Assembly (NCBI RefSeq): GCF_000227585.1
Contig: NZ_CAFB01000037.1
Coordinates: forward strand, 1 to 64,000
Reading direction: 5' to 3'
DNA: 64,000 nucleotides
Source: Candidatus Glomeribacter gigasporarum BEG34
GTDB taxonomy: Bacteria; Pseudomonadota; Gammaproteobacteria; Burkholderiales; Burkholderiaceae
In this document: in pieces, positions 37,829-48,717 of the stretch
Layout: every line of letters begins with the position of its first letter
How positions within the stretch are numbered: the stretch's first letter is position 1
Notes under the pieces: model-generated
The model's database searches: none
Told to the model about the DNA's origin: nothing
Seen by the model: the letters and a program-made list of their open reading frames with translations, nothing else
Made by a program: the position numbers and the translations under genes

Positions 37829-38377
37829 ATGGCTGAACTGGCAACGCTGGCCCGGCCATACGCGAGCGCATTGTTTAGCATTGCGCAGCCAGACGCGCTA
37901 GATGCCTGGGCAGCCGTTCTCGATGCTGCCGCGCAGCTCGCCCGTCATCCGGATGTGCGGCGAATGATCGCGATGCCTCAATTGAAACGTGAATATCTCT
38001 GCACTGTGCTTGTTGACATCTTGACGCCCATCGTTGCCGCTGCTCAGCGGGTGCAGATTAAAAACTTTGTGCGACTTCTGCTTGACCATCGACGGTTTCA
38101 CGTCTTGCCTGAAATCGCGACGCAATTTGACACGCTCAAACTGGCCCGTGAGGGAATCCATGCAGCGAAGATTGTCAGCGCTTTTCCGCTTGAAAGTGAG
38201 GCGCTGAAGACACTGACCGCCGCACTTGAGCGCAGATTCGGATGCAAGTTAGCGCCAAAAGCGGAGGCTGATGCCTCATTGATTGGCGGCGTGTGCGTCA
38301 CGGTCGGAGATCGAGTGCTGGATGTTTCGGCGCGGGCGCGCCTGGTGCAGATGCGCGTTGAATTAATGAGAAGTTAA
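37829..38377 (+). CDS. atpH: ATP synthase F1 subunit delta
   Basis: A 182-residue protein with the helical N-terminal domain (ATLARPYASALFSIA) and the C-terminal conserved strand DASLIGGVCVTVGDRVLDVS. It connects the b-stalk to the alpha3-beta3 head. Two bases from atpF and 31 from atpA. Confidence 0.96.
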   Translation: MAELATLARPYASALFSIAQPDALDAWAAVLDAAAQLARHPDVRRMIAMPQLKREYLCTVLVDILTPIVAAAQRVQIKNFVRLLLDHRRFHVLPEIATQFDTLKLAREGIHAAKIVSAFPLESEALKTLTAALERRFGCKLAPKAEADASLIGGVCVTVGDRVLDVSARARLVQMRVELMRS

Positions 38378-38408
38378 AAATCAGGCAGTCCATTAGGAAG
38401 TCCACTTT

Positions 38409-39944
38409 ATGCAGCTCAATCCCGCTGAAATTAGCGCATTGATCAAAGAGCGGATTCAAGGATTTGAATCCAGCGCCCAGATTCGCACCCAAGGCAGCGT
38501 TGTGTCGGTAACCGACGGCATTTGCCGCGTCTACGGCTTATCCGAGGCGATGCAAGGTGAAATGCTGGAGTTTCCCGGCAACGTATTTGGCCTGGCGCTC
38601 AATCTTGAGCGCGATTCGGTTGAGGCGGTGATTTTAGGTGAATACACATCAATTTCCGAAGGCGATCCGGTCAAATGCACGGGCAGGATTCTTGAAGTTC
38701 CAGTTGGGCCGGAATTGATTGGCCGGGTGGTGAATGCGCTCGGTCAACCCATCGATGGGAAGGGGCCGATCCACGCCAAGCAGTCGGACGCGATTGAAAA
38801 AATTGCGCCGGGCGTGATTTGGCGCAAATCCGTGTCTGAGCCGGTGCAAACGGGATTAAAAGCGATTGATTCGATGGTGCCGATCGGGCGCGGCCAGCGC
38901 GAGCTGATTATCGGCGACCGCCAAACCGGCAAAACAGCGGTTGCGGTCGATACGATTATCCATCAAAAAGGCAAGGACTTGATCTGTATTTATGTGGCAA
39001 TCGGTCAGAAAGCCTCTTCGATGATGAATGTCGTGCGTAAGCTCGAAGAACATGGCGCGCTTGACTATACGATTGTCGTCGCCGCATCCGCGTCGGACCC
39101 GGCGGCGATGCAGTACATCGCGCCCTATGCCGGGTGCACGATGGGCGAATATTTCCGCGACCGGGGGGCAGATGCGCTGATTGTGTACGACGACTTAACC
39201 CGCCAGGCATGGGCGTACCGGCAAATTTCATTGCTGCTGCGCCGCCCGCCGGGCCGTGAAGCCTATCCGGGCGATGTGTTTTATCTGCATTCGCGTCTGC
39301 TCGAACGCGCCGCACGCGTCTCCGAAGACTATGTAGAACGATTTACAAAGGGCGCGGTTATGGGCAAAAGCGGTTCGCTGACGGCGCTGCCGGTGATTGA
39401 GACGCAGGCGGGCGATGTCACCGCCTTTGTACCGACGAATGTGATTTCGATTACCGATGGCCAGATTTTTCTGGAGACGGATTTATTCAACGCCGGCATT
39501 CGGCCCGCGATGAACGCGGGCGTTTCCGTGTCGCGCGTCGGCGGCGCGGCGCAAACCAAGATCATCAAGAAATTATCGGGCGGCATCCGCACCGATCTGG
39601 CGCAATACTGCGAACTGGCGGCATTTGCGCAATTTTCCTCCGATCTGGACAACGCAACCCGCAAACAACTTGAACGCGGCCAGCGGCTGACCGAGTTGCT
39701 GAAGCAGCCGCAATATCAGCCGCTGCAAGTGTGGGAACTGGCCGTTTCGCTGTTCGCCGCAAACCATGCTTATCTTGACGACGTTCCGGTGGCTGAAGTG
39801 CTCGACTTTGAAAAAGAATTGCGCGAGCATCTGAGTATGCGCCATGCGGCATTGATTGCGCGTATTGAAGCGCGTAAAGAACTTTCAAAGGACGACGAAA
39901 CCGCATTGCACGCAGCGATTGCTGAATTCAAGCAACTCGGTTAA
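38409..39944 (+). CDS. atpA: ATP synthase F1 subunit alpha
   Basis: A 511-residue subunit with Walker [10 protein letters not shown], the Arg-containing [14 protein letters not shown]-like stretch (here [18 protein letters not shown]) and the C-terminal helical domain. It provides the regulatory nucleotide sites and the arginine finger. Length and motifs are typical, with full conservation to the eye. Confidence 0.98.
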   Translation: MQLNPAEISALIKERIQGFESSAQIRTQGSVVSVTDGICRVYGLSEAMQGEMLEFPGNVFGLALNLERDSVEAVILGEYTSISEGDPVKCTGRILEVPVGPELIGRVVNALGQPIDGKGPIHAKQSDAIEKIAPGVIWRKSVSEPVQTGLKAIDSMVPIGRGQRELIIGDRQTGKTAVAVDTIIHQKGKDLICIYVAIGQKASSMMNVVRKLEEHGALDYTIVVAASASDPAAMQYIAPYAGCTMGEYFRDRGADALIVYDDLTRQAWAYRQISLLLRRPPGREAYPGDVFYLHSRLLERAARVSEDYVERFTKGAVMGKSGSLTALPVIETQAGDVTAFVPTNVISITDGQIFLETDLFNAGIRPAMNAGVSVSRVGGAAQTKIIKKLSGGIRTDLAQYCELAAFAQFSSDLDNATRKQLERGQRLTELLKQPQYQPLQVWELAVSLFAANHAYLDDVPVAEVLDFEKELREHLSMRHAALIARIEARKELSKDDETALHAAIAEFKQLG

Positions 39945-39953
39945 GGGGCCGTC

Positions 39954-40193
39954 ATGACAGACAATATGGAAAGTTTAGTGCTGGAACATTTGCGCCATAT
40001 TCGCAGCAAAGTGGATCAGCTTGTGGAAGATAACCATGACCTTAAAAATCGTATGTCTAGCCTTGAATCCGCTATGGTCTCTGTGAAGCGTGAAGTCGCG
40101 CATGGGGATGAAACGGATGCGCGTCAACAGGTCAGTCTCGACAAAATCATTGAACGCATCCAACGCATTGAAAGACGGCTTGAGTTAGCTTGA
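39954..40193 (+). CDS. Small coiled-coil protein inside the atp operon
   Basis: A 79-residue, highly charged protein predicted to be almost all helix with heptad-like spacing (LEHLRHIRSKVDQLVEDNHD, LKNRMSSLESAMVSVKREVA). It sits 9 nt after atpA and 6 nt before atpG, where no gene is expected in the standard B-E-F-H-A-G-D-C order. AAGGGGCC before the ATG is a fair ribosome binding site. Short proteins of this composition, with a DETDARQQVSLDKIIERI-like tail, occur widely in proteobacteria without assigned function. It could be an unrelated passenger, or could modulate the synthase; neither can be shown here. Confidence 0.75.
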   Translation: MTDNMESLVLEHLRHIRSKVDQLVEDNHDLKNRMSSLESAMVSVKREVAHGDETDARQQVSLDKIIERIQRIERRLELA

Positions 40194-40199
40194 TCAGTG

Positions 40200-42517
<2,318 letters not shown>

Positions 42518-42519
42518 TC

Positions 42520-42954
42520 ATGGCGCAGCAACAAAAAACCCTGAAAGTCAGCGTCGTCAGCGCTGAAGAAGAAATTTTTTCAGGCGATGCTTATTTCGTT
42601 GAATTGCCCGGCGCGATGGGCGCACTGGGCATTTTGCCCGGCCATGCGCCGCTGATGACCCGCATCCGCGCTGGCGCGGTTCAAATTAAAACGGTAGGCG
42701 GCGCGGAAGAATTGATCTTTGTTGCAGGCGGGATTCTCGAAGTTCAACCAGATGAAGTCACCGTGCTTGCCGATACCGCAGTCCGCGGCGAAGACCTGGA
42801 AGAAGCCAAAGCGCAACAAGCGCGCCAAACGGCTGAAGCAGCGCTGCGCAATACGCGGTCAAAGTTTGAATATGCAACGGTCGCCGCTGAGCTTGAAACG
42901 ACCCTTGCACAGTTGGCGGCAATACGTAAGTTACGCCGCGCGCAAATCCGCTAG
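42520..42954 (+). CDS. atpC: ATP synthase F1 subunit epsilon
   Basis: A 144-residue protein with the beta-sandwich domain ([20 protein letters not shown]) and the C-terminal helical pair that can inhibit ATP hydrolysis. Two bases after atpD. The arginine antiporter gene follows only 12 nt later, so transcription probably continues. Confidence 0.95.
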   Translation: MAQQQKTLKVSVVSAEEEIFSGDAYFVELPGAMGALGILPGHAPLMTRIRAGAVQIKTVGGAEELIFVAGGILEVQPDEVTVLADTAVRGEDLEEAKAQQARQTAEAALRNTRSKFEYATVAAELETTLAQLAAIRKLRRAQIR

Positions 42955-42966
42955 CTTTCAGTCCGC

Positions 42967-44304
42967 ATGAGCAGCGCATCTTCTGGACTTCGCCGCCAGC
43001 CGCTCGGTCTGGCGCTGTTAACCGGCGCCGTGATGACCTCAATACTGGGCGGCGGCATCTTCGATCTGCCGCAGAATATGGCGGCCGGCGCGGGCCTGGG
43101 CGCAATTGTTCTCGCTTGGATCCTCACCTTTGCGGGAATGTGCGCACTGGCCAATGCCTTCCGTCTTCTGGCCTGTCTACGTCCTGATTTAAAGGCGGGT
43201 ATTTATGCCTATGCGCGAGAAGGCTTCGGCCCGCTCGCGGGCTTTGAAATCGCCTGGGGCTATTGGCTTTCAGCGGTGTTTGGCAATGTCGCGTTTGCAG
43301 TGTTGATTCAACGCACGGCGCGCTATTTTTTTCCAGCATTAGAGGATCACGCCGCGCTGTCTATTCTTTCCGGCTCATTATTGATCTGGATCATGCACGG
43401 GATCGTGCTTTTTGGAGTAAAAAGAGCGCTGGTTCTGAATTTAACTTCTAGCATGCTCAACTTGGTGATGATCGGCGTCATCCTTGCATTGATGGCGCGC
43501 GCAGTGAAGATGGAACGGCTCCTGTTTGACTTCTGGGGTGCGCGCGCGCAGTTGGGCAGCGTTCTCACGCAGCTCAAAAGCACGATGCTCGTCACGCTGT
43601 GGACGTTCATTGGCGTTGAAGGCGCGGTGGTGCTCTCCGGCCGCGCGTTGAAGCCTGCGCATATTGGCGTTGCGACCTTCGCAGGTCTGGCGATCTGCGC
43701 GGGCTTATATGTGTCGATGTCTGTGTTGCCATTCGGGCTGATGACCCAGCCCGAACTGGCCGGACTGGCTGCGCCCTCGGCCGCTTCCGTGCTTCGGAAT
43801 GTGCTCGGCACAGGCGGGCAAATGCTCGTGATGGCCTCGCTGCTGGTGACATTGTTGAATAGCTGGCTCGCCTGGACGATTCTGGTGTCCGAGCTGCCTT
43901 ATGAAGCGGCGCAAGGGGGAGTATTTCCAAAATTTCTGGCGCGCACAAACCGCTTTGGCGCGCCGGCGCCGGCGCTGTGGATTTCAAGCGGCCTGATGCA
44001 GGTCATGCTCTTCATTGCGTGGGGCGTAGAGGATATCTGGCGCTGGCTGATTTCGATGACGGGCGTGATGATCCTGCCGTCTTATCTCGCCAGCGCTGCG
44101 TATTTGTGGCGGTGCGCCTTCAAAAATCATCTGGCGTCGGAGATCAGCCGCCGTCAGATATACGTCAGCGGCGCGCTCGGTGTGGCCTATTCAGGCTGGC
44201 TGCTGTATGCCGCTGGACCAAAATTTGTGCTGATGTCAGTGCTGCTGTTCGCGCTGGGTCTGCCTGTGTACCGCAGCGTCTGCACGTCTGACGCTGCTGG
44301 CTGA
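42967..44304 (+). CDS. arcD: Arginine/ornithine antiporter of the APC family
   Basis: A 445-residue protein with about twelve membrane helices. The first helix has the glycine-rich APC signature (TSILGGGIFDLPQNMAAGAG), as in arginine-ornithine and arginine-agmatine exchangers. It imports arginine in exchange for ornithine without energy cost, feeding the deiminase pathway. It starts 12 nt after atpC with no convincing ribosome binding site or promoter, and its TGA overlaps the arcA ATG (TGATG), so the four arc genes are coupled to each other and possibly to the atp operon. Confidence 0.88.
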   Translation: MSSASSGLRRQPLGLALLTGAVMTSILGGGIFDLPQNMAAGAGLGAIVLAWILTFAGMCALANAFRLLACLRPDLKAGIYAYAREGFGPLAGFEIAWGYWLSAVFGNVAFAVLIQRTARYFFPALEDHAALSILSGSLLIWIMHGIVLFGVKRALVLNLTSSMLNLVMIGVILALMARAVKMERLLFDFWGARAQLGSVLTQLKSTMLVTLWTFIGVEGAVVLSGRALKPAHIGVATFAGLAICAGLYVSMSVLPFGLMTQPELAGLAAPSAASVLRNVLGTGGQMLVMASLLVTLLNSWLAWTILVSELPYEAAQGGVFPKFLARTNRFGAPAPALWISSGLMQVMLFIAWGVEDIWRWLISMTGVMILPSYLASAAYLWRCAFKNHLASEISRRQIYVSGALGVAYSGWLLYAAGPKFVLMSVLLFALGLPVYRSVCTSDAAG

Positions 44305-45533
44305 TGACGGCGTTCGGCGTACATTCCGAAGCGGGCAAACTGCGCACGGTGCTGGTCTGCCGGCCCGGTCTTGCGCAACGGCGATTGACGCCCGGGAACC
44401 GCAGCTCATTCTTGTTTGATGATGTGCTCTGGGTGGATCGGGCCATCGCCGATCATGCTGTATTTGTACAGGCAATGCAGTCGCGTGGCATTGAAGTGCT
44501 TGAACTCCAGCATCTGCTTGGCGAAGTCTGCCTGAATTCCGACGCGCGCGATTGGATGCTCGACCGTGTCGTCAACGAAGAAGAAATCGGCATTGGCATG
44601 CTGCGCGAGAGCCGGCTCTGGCTGGAAGAACTGCCTGCGCACCGGCTGGCGGAGGCGTTGACCGGCGGCGTGGCCAAATCCGAACTGCCGTTCGACGCGC
44701 GCGGTTTATTTGGCGGCGCGCTGGAAGACTCGGACTTCGTCATTGCGCCGCTCCCCAATCTGATTTTTCAGCGCGACCCAAGCGCGTGGATATATAATGG
44801 CGTGATCCTGCATCCGATGTTCTGGCCGGCGCGGCGGCGGGAGGCGCTATTGGCGGCGGCGATTTATCGCTTTCACCCGCGCTTTGCCGGCGCAGTCAAG
44901 GTATGGTGGGGCGATGTCGATACGCCGCCGGGCCGTCAAACCTTGGAAGGCGGAGATATCATGCCGATTGGGAAGGGGGTCGTACTGATCGGAATGAGCG
45001 AGCGCTCCAGTGCGCAGGCAATTACCCGGCTGGCGCGCGCGTTGTTTGAACAGCGCGGCGCGCAGCGCGTGATTGTCTGTCAGTTGCCGAAAATGCGCGC
45101 AGCGATGCATCTGGATACCGTCTGTACCTTTCTTGATATCGATTTTGTCAGCATTTATCCGCCGATCGTGAACCACATCCGCTGCACCAGCCTGTATCCC
45201 GCAGATAAAGCCGGGCAAATCCGCACTCAGCGTCATGACGAATCTTTTCTGAACGTCATTGCCAATGCGCTGGCCATGCCTTCGCTACGCATTCTGAGCA
45301 CAGGCGGCAATCGATATGAAACTGAATCCGAACAATGGAACGATGGCAATAATGTGCTCACGCTCGATAGGCGCATCGTCATTGCATATGACCGCAATAG
45401 CCAAACAAACCGGAAAATGCGCCGAGCCGGCGTTGAAGTCATCGAAATTCCCGGCGGAGAATTGGGCCGCGGGCGCGGCGGCGCGCATTGCTTGAGTTGT
45501 CCGATTGTGCGCGACCCCATTTTGAGCGAATAA
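44304..45533 (+). CDS. arcA: Arginine deiminase
   Basis: A 409-residue enzyme hydrolysing arginine to citrulline and ammonia. Signature features are GKLRTVLVCRPG at the start, NLIFQRDPSAWI with the catalytic Asp region, LEGGDIMPIG, HLDTVCTFLDID with the catalytic His, and GRGRGGAHCLSCPI with the nucleophilic Cys near residue 396. All catalytic positions are present. It is translationally coupled to arcD and followed by arcC after 14 nt. Confidence 0.97.
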   Translation: MTAFGVHSEAGKLRTVLVCRPGLAQRRLTPGNRSSFLFDDVLWVDRAIADHAVFVQAMQSRGIEVLELQHLLGEVCLNSDARDWMLDRVVNEEEIGIGMLRESRLWLEELPAHRLAEALTGGVAKSELPFDARGLFGGALEDSDFVIAPLPNLIFQRDPSAWIYNGVILHPMFWPARRREALLAAAIYRFHPRFAGAVKVWWGDVDTPPGRQTLEGGDIMPIGKGVVLIGMSERSSAQAITRLARALFEQRGAQRVIVCQLPKMRAAMHLDTVCTFLDIDFVSIYPPIVNHIRCTSLYPADKAGQIRTQRHDESFLNVIANALAMPSLRILSTGGNRYETESEQWNDGNNVLTLDRRIVIAYDRNSQTNRKMRRAGVEVIEIPGGELGRGRGGAHCLSCPIVRDPILSE

Positions 45534-45547
45534 AAGGCGATTGACGC

Positions 45548-46657
45548 ATGCGAATCGTCATTGCACTCGGCGGCAACGCGCTTTTGAAGCGCGGAGAACG
45601 GGTCAGCGCGGATGCACAGCGCGCTAATATACGGTGTGCTGCGCAGCAAATTGCGGATATTGCCGCGCAGCACGAGGTGATCATCGTGCACGGCAATGGT
45701 CCGCAAGTCGGCTTGCTCGCGCGTCAATCAGATACGACGCCGGACGCGGCGCCGTTTCCGCTCGATGTGCTGGACGCCGAGACGGAAGGCATGATTGGCT
45801 ATATCATCGAGCAGGAATTGAGTAATGCGCTGCCGGCCGGTCGTGCTTGTGCAACGCTTCTAACGATGGTTGAAATTGACCCGGAAGATGCCGCGTTCGG
45901 CGCGCCGGATAAACCCATCGGGCCCGTGTATCCGGAAACGGATGCGCAGCGTCTGGCGCGCGACAAAGGCTGGACATTTGCGCCGGGTAACGGCGGCTGG
46001 CGGCGCGTTGTGCCAAGCCCGCATCCTAAACGGATCGTTGAAATGCGCCCGATCCGCTGGCTGCTGGAAAAAGGCGCGGTGGTGATTTGCGCAGGCGGCG
46101 GCGGGATTCCCGTAACAGTCGATCAAGATGGCGCGCGGCGCGGCGTTGAAGCGGTGATTGACAAGGATCGCTGCGCCGCGCTGCTCGCGGATGAAATCCA
46201 TGCGGATGCTCTGGTGATTGCGACCGATGTGCCGGCCGTCTTTGCAGACTGGGGTTTGCCTACACAACGCCCCATTCTGCGCGCGCATCCGAAGGACTTA
46301 GAGCATTTTTCAGTCGATTTGCCACTGGCGCGAGCGCGAAGACAGTATGGGGATCGATGCGGGCGGAGCAGGTCTCCATCGCGCAGCGATGGATGCGACC
46401 CCGCAGCGATCCCGAATACACAGAACGGCGAAGCGACACAGGGAAAATCACTGAAAAATGCTCTAAGCGCGCTGCGCTTTGAAGCGGGTTCAATGCAACC
46501 AAAGGTTGAAGCTGCTTGCCAATTCTCGCGCGATCCACGCCGCCGCGCCGTCATCGGTGCATTGTCCGCGCTTGAGCAACTGGTCAATGGGAGCGCTGGA
46601 ACGCTGATTTCAATGCAAACACACGGGATTGAATATGGACGCACACAGCCTGAATGA
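45548..46657 (+). CDS. arcC: Carbamate kinase with a 55-residue in-frame palindromic insert
   Basis: The 369-residue product is an amino acid kinase-fold carbamate kinase, which makes ATP from carbamoyl phosphate. Recognisable parts are MRIVIALGGNALLKRGE, VHGNGPQVGLL, GGGGIPV and VEAVIDKDRCAALLA, then the C-terminal GSMQPKVEAAC. The usual length is about 310-315. Residues 252-306 are encoded by a type A element (46299-46465). Deleting it with one TA joins HPKDL directly to SALRFEAGSMQPK, the normal family sequence. The insert falls in the loop before the helix that contributes the conserved Lys in GSMxPK, close to the active site, so an effect on activity is possible. The frame stays open throughout, and the gene ends just inside the start of argF. 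Confidence 0.93.
   Translation: MRIVIALGGNALLKRGERVSADAQRANIRCAAQQIADIAAQHEVIIVHGNGPQVGLLARQSDTTPDAAPFPLDVLDAETEGMIGYIIEQELSNALPAGRACATLLTMVEIDPEDAAFGAPDKPIGPVYPETDAQRLARDKGWTFAPGNGGWRRVVPSPHPKRIVEMRPIRWLLEKGAVVICAGGGGIPVTVDQDGARRGVEAVIDKDRCAALLADEIHADALVIATDVPAVFADWGLPTQRPILRAHPKDLEHFSVDLPLARARRQYGDRCGRSRSPSRSDGCDPAAIPNTQNGEATQGKSLKNALSALRFEAGSMQPKVEAACQFSRDPRRRAVIGALSALEQLVNGSAGTLISMQTHGIEYGRTQPE
46299..46465. repeat. Type A palindromic element, 167-bp long form, inside arcC
   Basis: Perfect terminal repeats TAGAGCATTTTTCAG / CTGAAAAATGCTCTA; core as in the atpB-atpE copy but inverted, with CCATCGCGCAGCGATGG at its centre. Counting one TA as target duplication the net gain is 165 bp or 55 codons. 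Read through in frame by arcC. Confidence 0.96.
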
Positions 46658-47582
46658 ACCATCGGTTCGCCATTATTTAAGATTCAATGATCTGTCGCGC
46701 GATGAGTGTGACGACCTGTTTGAGCGCGCCCGCGCGCTGAAGCAGAAATTCAGGCGCCATGAAACGACCCATACGCTGCGCGACCGCACCCTTGCGTTGC
46801 TTTTCGAAAAAAATTCAACGCGCACGCGGCTTTCATTCCAGGCGGGCATTGCCCAGCTCGGCGGACATGCTGTATGTATGAATATGCGCGATACGCAACT
46901 GGGCCGCGGAGAAACGATTGAAGATACGGCGCGCGTCATTTCCAGCATGGTCGATCTGGTCATGATCCGCACCTTTGAGCAGGCCAAACTGCAACGTTTC
47001 GCCGCCTGTTCGCGCGTACCTGTGATCAATGGGTTGACCAATGAAATGCATCCATGCCAGGTCCTCACCGATGTGTTCACGTATATCGAACAACGCGGGC
47101 CGATTCAACATAAAGTCGTGACGTGGGTAGGCGATGCCAACGATATGGCGCATACATGGGCGGATGCGGCGCAATTGCTGGGGTTCACGCTGCGCATTTC
47201 CAGTCCGCCCGAATACCGGATCGACCGCGCGCGTTTGAATGAGGGCCAGGCCACCTGCATTGAAGAGATCGAAGCGCCTTGCGCCGCGTGCGCAGATGCC
47301 GATCTCGTGACAACCGATACGTGGACCAGCATGGGGTTTGAATCTGAACACGAGGCGCGTCAACAGGCGTTTGCACGCTGGCAAGTCACGTCTGAGTGTA
47401 TGGCGCGCGCACGGCCCGACGCCTTGTTTATGCATTGTTTGCCCGCGCACCGCGGCAAAGAAGTCAGCGCGGAGGTGATTGACGGGCCGCAAAGCGTCGT
47501 CTGGACTGAGGCGGAAAACCGGCTGCATGTGCAAAAAGCGTTGATGGAGTTTTTGCTGCTCGGGCGAATCAAATCCGAGTAA
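46635..47582 (+). CDS. argF: Ornithine carbamoyltransferase
   Basis: A 315-residue enzyme started at 46635. Motifs: KNSTRTRLSF (carbamoyl phosphate loop, about residue 60), NEMHPCQ (about 140), and FMHCLPAHRGKE near 270. In the arginine deiminase setting it runs in the catabolic direction, splitting citrulline into ornithine and carbamoyl phosphate, which ArcC uses. Whether it is the catabolic (arcB) or anabolic (argF) paralogue cannot be decided from these motifs; the operon position favours the catabolic role. It overlaps the arcC end by 23 nt. Confidence 0.93.
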   Translation: MDAHSLNEPSVRHYLRFNDLSRDECDDLFERARALKQKFRRHETTHTLRDRTLALLFEKNSTRTRLSFQAGIAQLGGHAVCMNMRDTQLGRGETIEDTARVISSMVDLVMIRTFEQAKLQRFAACSRVPVINGLTNEMHPCQVLTDVFTYIEQRGPIQHKVVTWVGDANDMAHTWADAAQLLGFTLRISSPPEYRIDRARLNEGQATCIEEIEAPCAACADADLVTTDTWTSMGFESEHEARQQAFARWQVTSECMARARPDALFMHCLPAHRGKEVSAEVIDGPQSVVWTEAENRLHVQKALMEFLLLGRIKSE

Positions 47583-47586
47583 GCTC

Positions 47587-47611
47587 CTGAGAACCTGTTC
47601 GTGAACCAATC
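47587..47611. repeat. Possible end of a type D element after argF
   Basis: CTGAGAACCTGTTCGTGAAC resembles the left arm of the element in ihfA (CTCAGAACCTGTCCGCAAAT). No second arm is visible; the adjacent sequence is a gene remnant. Confidence 0.4.
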
Positions 47612-47626
47612 TCACCCGCATTCCAG

Positions 47627-47801
47627 AACGAGGACTTCGCCTTTTACGGCAACACGGTCAATGGACAGCAAGAAATAACGCCGCGCTGAATGACGGCGGG
47701 GTCGGCGCGCCGTCTAACCTCCCCAGCTTCGCTGAGGCATTCAGTTGTAAAGGGGCGACGCGATGGCGCGCGACCAAGAAGCGCAAGTTAAGATTTGGTA
47801 A
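47627..47801 (+). pseudogene. C-terminal remnant of an M13-family metallopeptidase
   Basis: The plus strand encodes NEDFAFYGNTVNGQQEITPR and then a stop, then APSNLPSFAEAFSCK, and after a frame change GDAMARDQEAQVKIW followed by TAA. These pieces match in order the end of PepO/neprilysin-like M13 peptidases (FYGxTLxGQ...PRW; NLPxFAxAFxCKxGDxM; VxIW-end). The zinc-binding part is gone. No other gene is seen in the 310 bp between argF and the cytochrome gene. Confidence 0.72.
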
Positions 47802-47892
47802 AGTCCCTGAAATAACGCACATACACTGTAACGAACGGCTGTGCACAGCCTCGCAGTGAGTGTACAGGTTTTCAAAAGCGGCTCGGGATTCC

Positions 47893-48492
47893 ATGAATAA
47901 ACAGCGCTCTGAAGCAGCCTCGATCAAAAAAATAAAGTTGTTCATCATCGCCGTGATCGCTGGTTTTCTGGCACCGGTATTGGTGCTGATACTGCTGATT
48001 CAATATGTCCAGACGTTCAGCCGCACAGGCGCGGGTTCCGCGGCGATGTCGGACGCAGCGATTGTCCAGCGCCTCCAGCCCGTTGCCCACGTTGAAATTC
48101 GCGCTGCGCAGGCAGAGGCCGCAAATAACGCCACCGACGCTGCTTCGCATACAGCGCCTGAGACACCCTTGGGAGAGGCTGAAGCGCGCGCCGCGCTGGC
48201 TTCGATTGCGAAAACGGCAACGCAACCACACAGCCGTCCAAGCGCGGATACAGAGCAAGCGGGCAAAGCGCTGTACGAGCAGATTTGTCAAGCGTGCCAT
48301 GCGAGCGGCTTGATGGGCGCGCCTAAACAGGGCGATAAAGCGGCCTGGGCGCCCCGCCTGAAAGAATCGATGGAAACGATTTACCGCTATGCTTTAAAGG
48401 GCAAAGGGAATATGCCGCCTAAAGGCGGCTCAAACGCATCCGATACGGATGTGAAGGCGGCGGTTGATTACATGCTGAAAAGCGTGAAGTAG
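47893..48492 (+). CDS. Membrane-anchored class I cytochrome c (c5-like)
   Basis: Started at 47893, the 199-residue product has an N-terminal anchor (LFIIAVIAGFLAPVLVLILL), an Ala-rich linker of about 80 residues and a C-terminal cytochrome domain with the haem motif CQACH and the axial Met region NMPPKGG. It would face the periplasm and carry electrons to a terminal oxidase. Similar anchored c5-type proteins are common in Burkholderiaceae. Confidence 0.88.
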   Translation: MNKQRSEAASIKKIKLFIIAVIAGFLAPVLVLILLIQYVQTFSRTGAGSAAMSDAAIVQRLQPVAHVEIRAAQAEAANNATDAASHTAPETPLGEAEARAALASIAKTATQPHSRPSADTEQAGKALYEQICQACHASGLMGAPKQGDKAAWAPRLKESMETIYRYALKGKGNMPPKGGSNASDTDVKAAVDYMLKSVK

Positions 48493-48510
48493 AAAGGGGA
48501 AGGGCATTCT

Positions 48511-48717
48511 ATGAAATGGACCGACATCCAAGACATTGCCATTGCACTGGCTGAAATACATCCGGACACTGACCCCAAAACAGTGCGCTTTACAGATTTG
48601 TATCGCTGGGTGATGGCGCTGGAAGGATTTGATGACGACCCGAAACGCTCCGGCGAGAGGATTCTGGAAGCGATTCAGTCCGCGTGGATTGAAGAGGCTG
48701 CCGACATTCCATGCTGA
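48511..48717 (+). CDS. iscX: IscX-like Fe-S assembly adaptor
   Basis: A 68-residue acidic protein with MKWTDIQDIAIALAEIHPDT, then DPKTVRFTDLYRWV and FDDDPKRSGERILEAIQSAW, the conserved IscX/YfhJ pattern. IscX binds IscS and iron and tunes cysteine desulfurase activity. It usually follows fdx in the isc cluster; here it stands alone behind a cytochrome gene. Its end overlaps the convergent prlC by 43 nt. AAAGGGGAAGGG lies upstream. Confidence 0.9.
   Translation: MKWTDIQDIAIALAEIHPDTDPKTVRFTDLYRWVMALEGFDDDPKRSGERILEAIQSAWIEEAADIPC

Noticed and set aside
47658-47948. Minus-strand 96-codon open frame overlapping the cytochrome c start
   Set aside because: It is antisense to the M13 peptidase remnant and to the cytochrome gene, with no ribosome binding site or domain.
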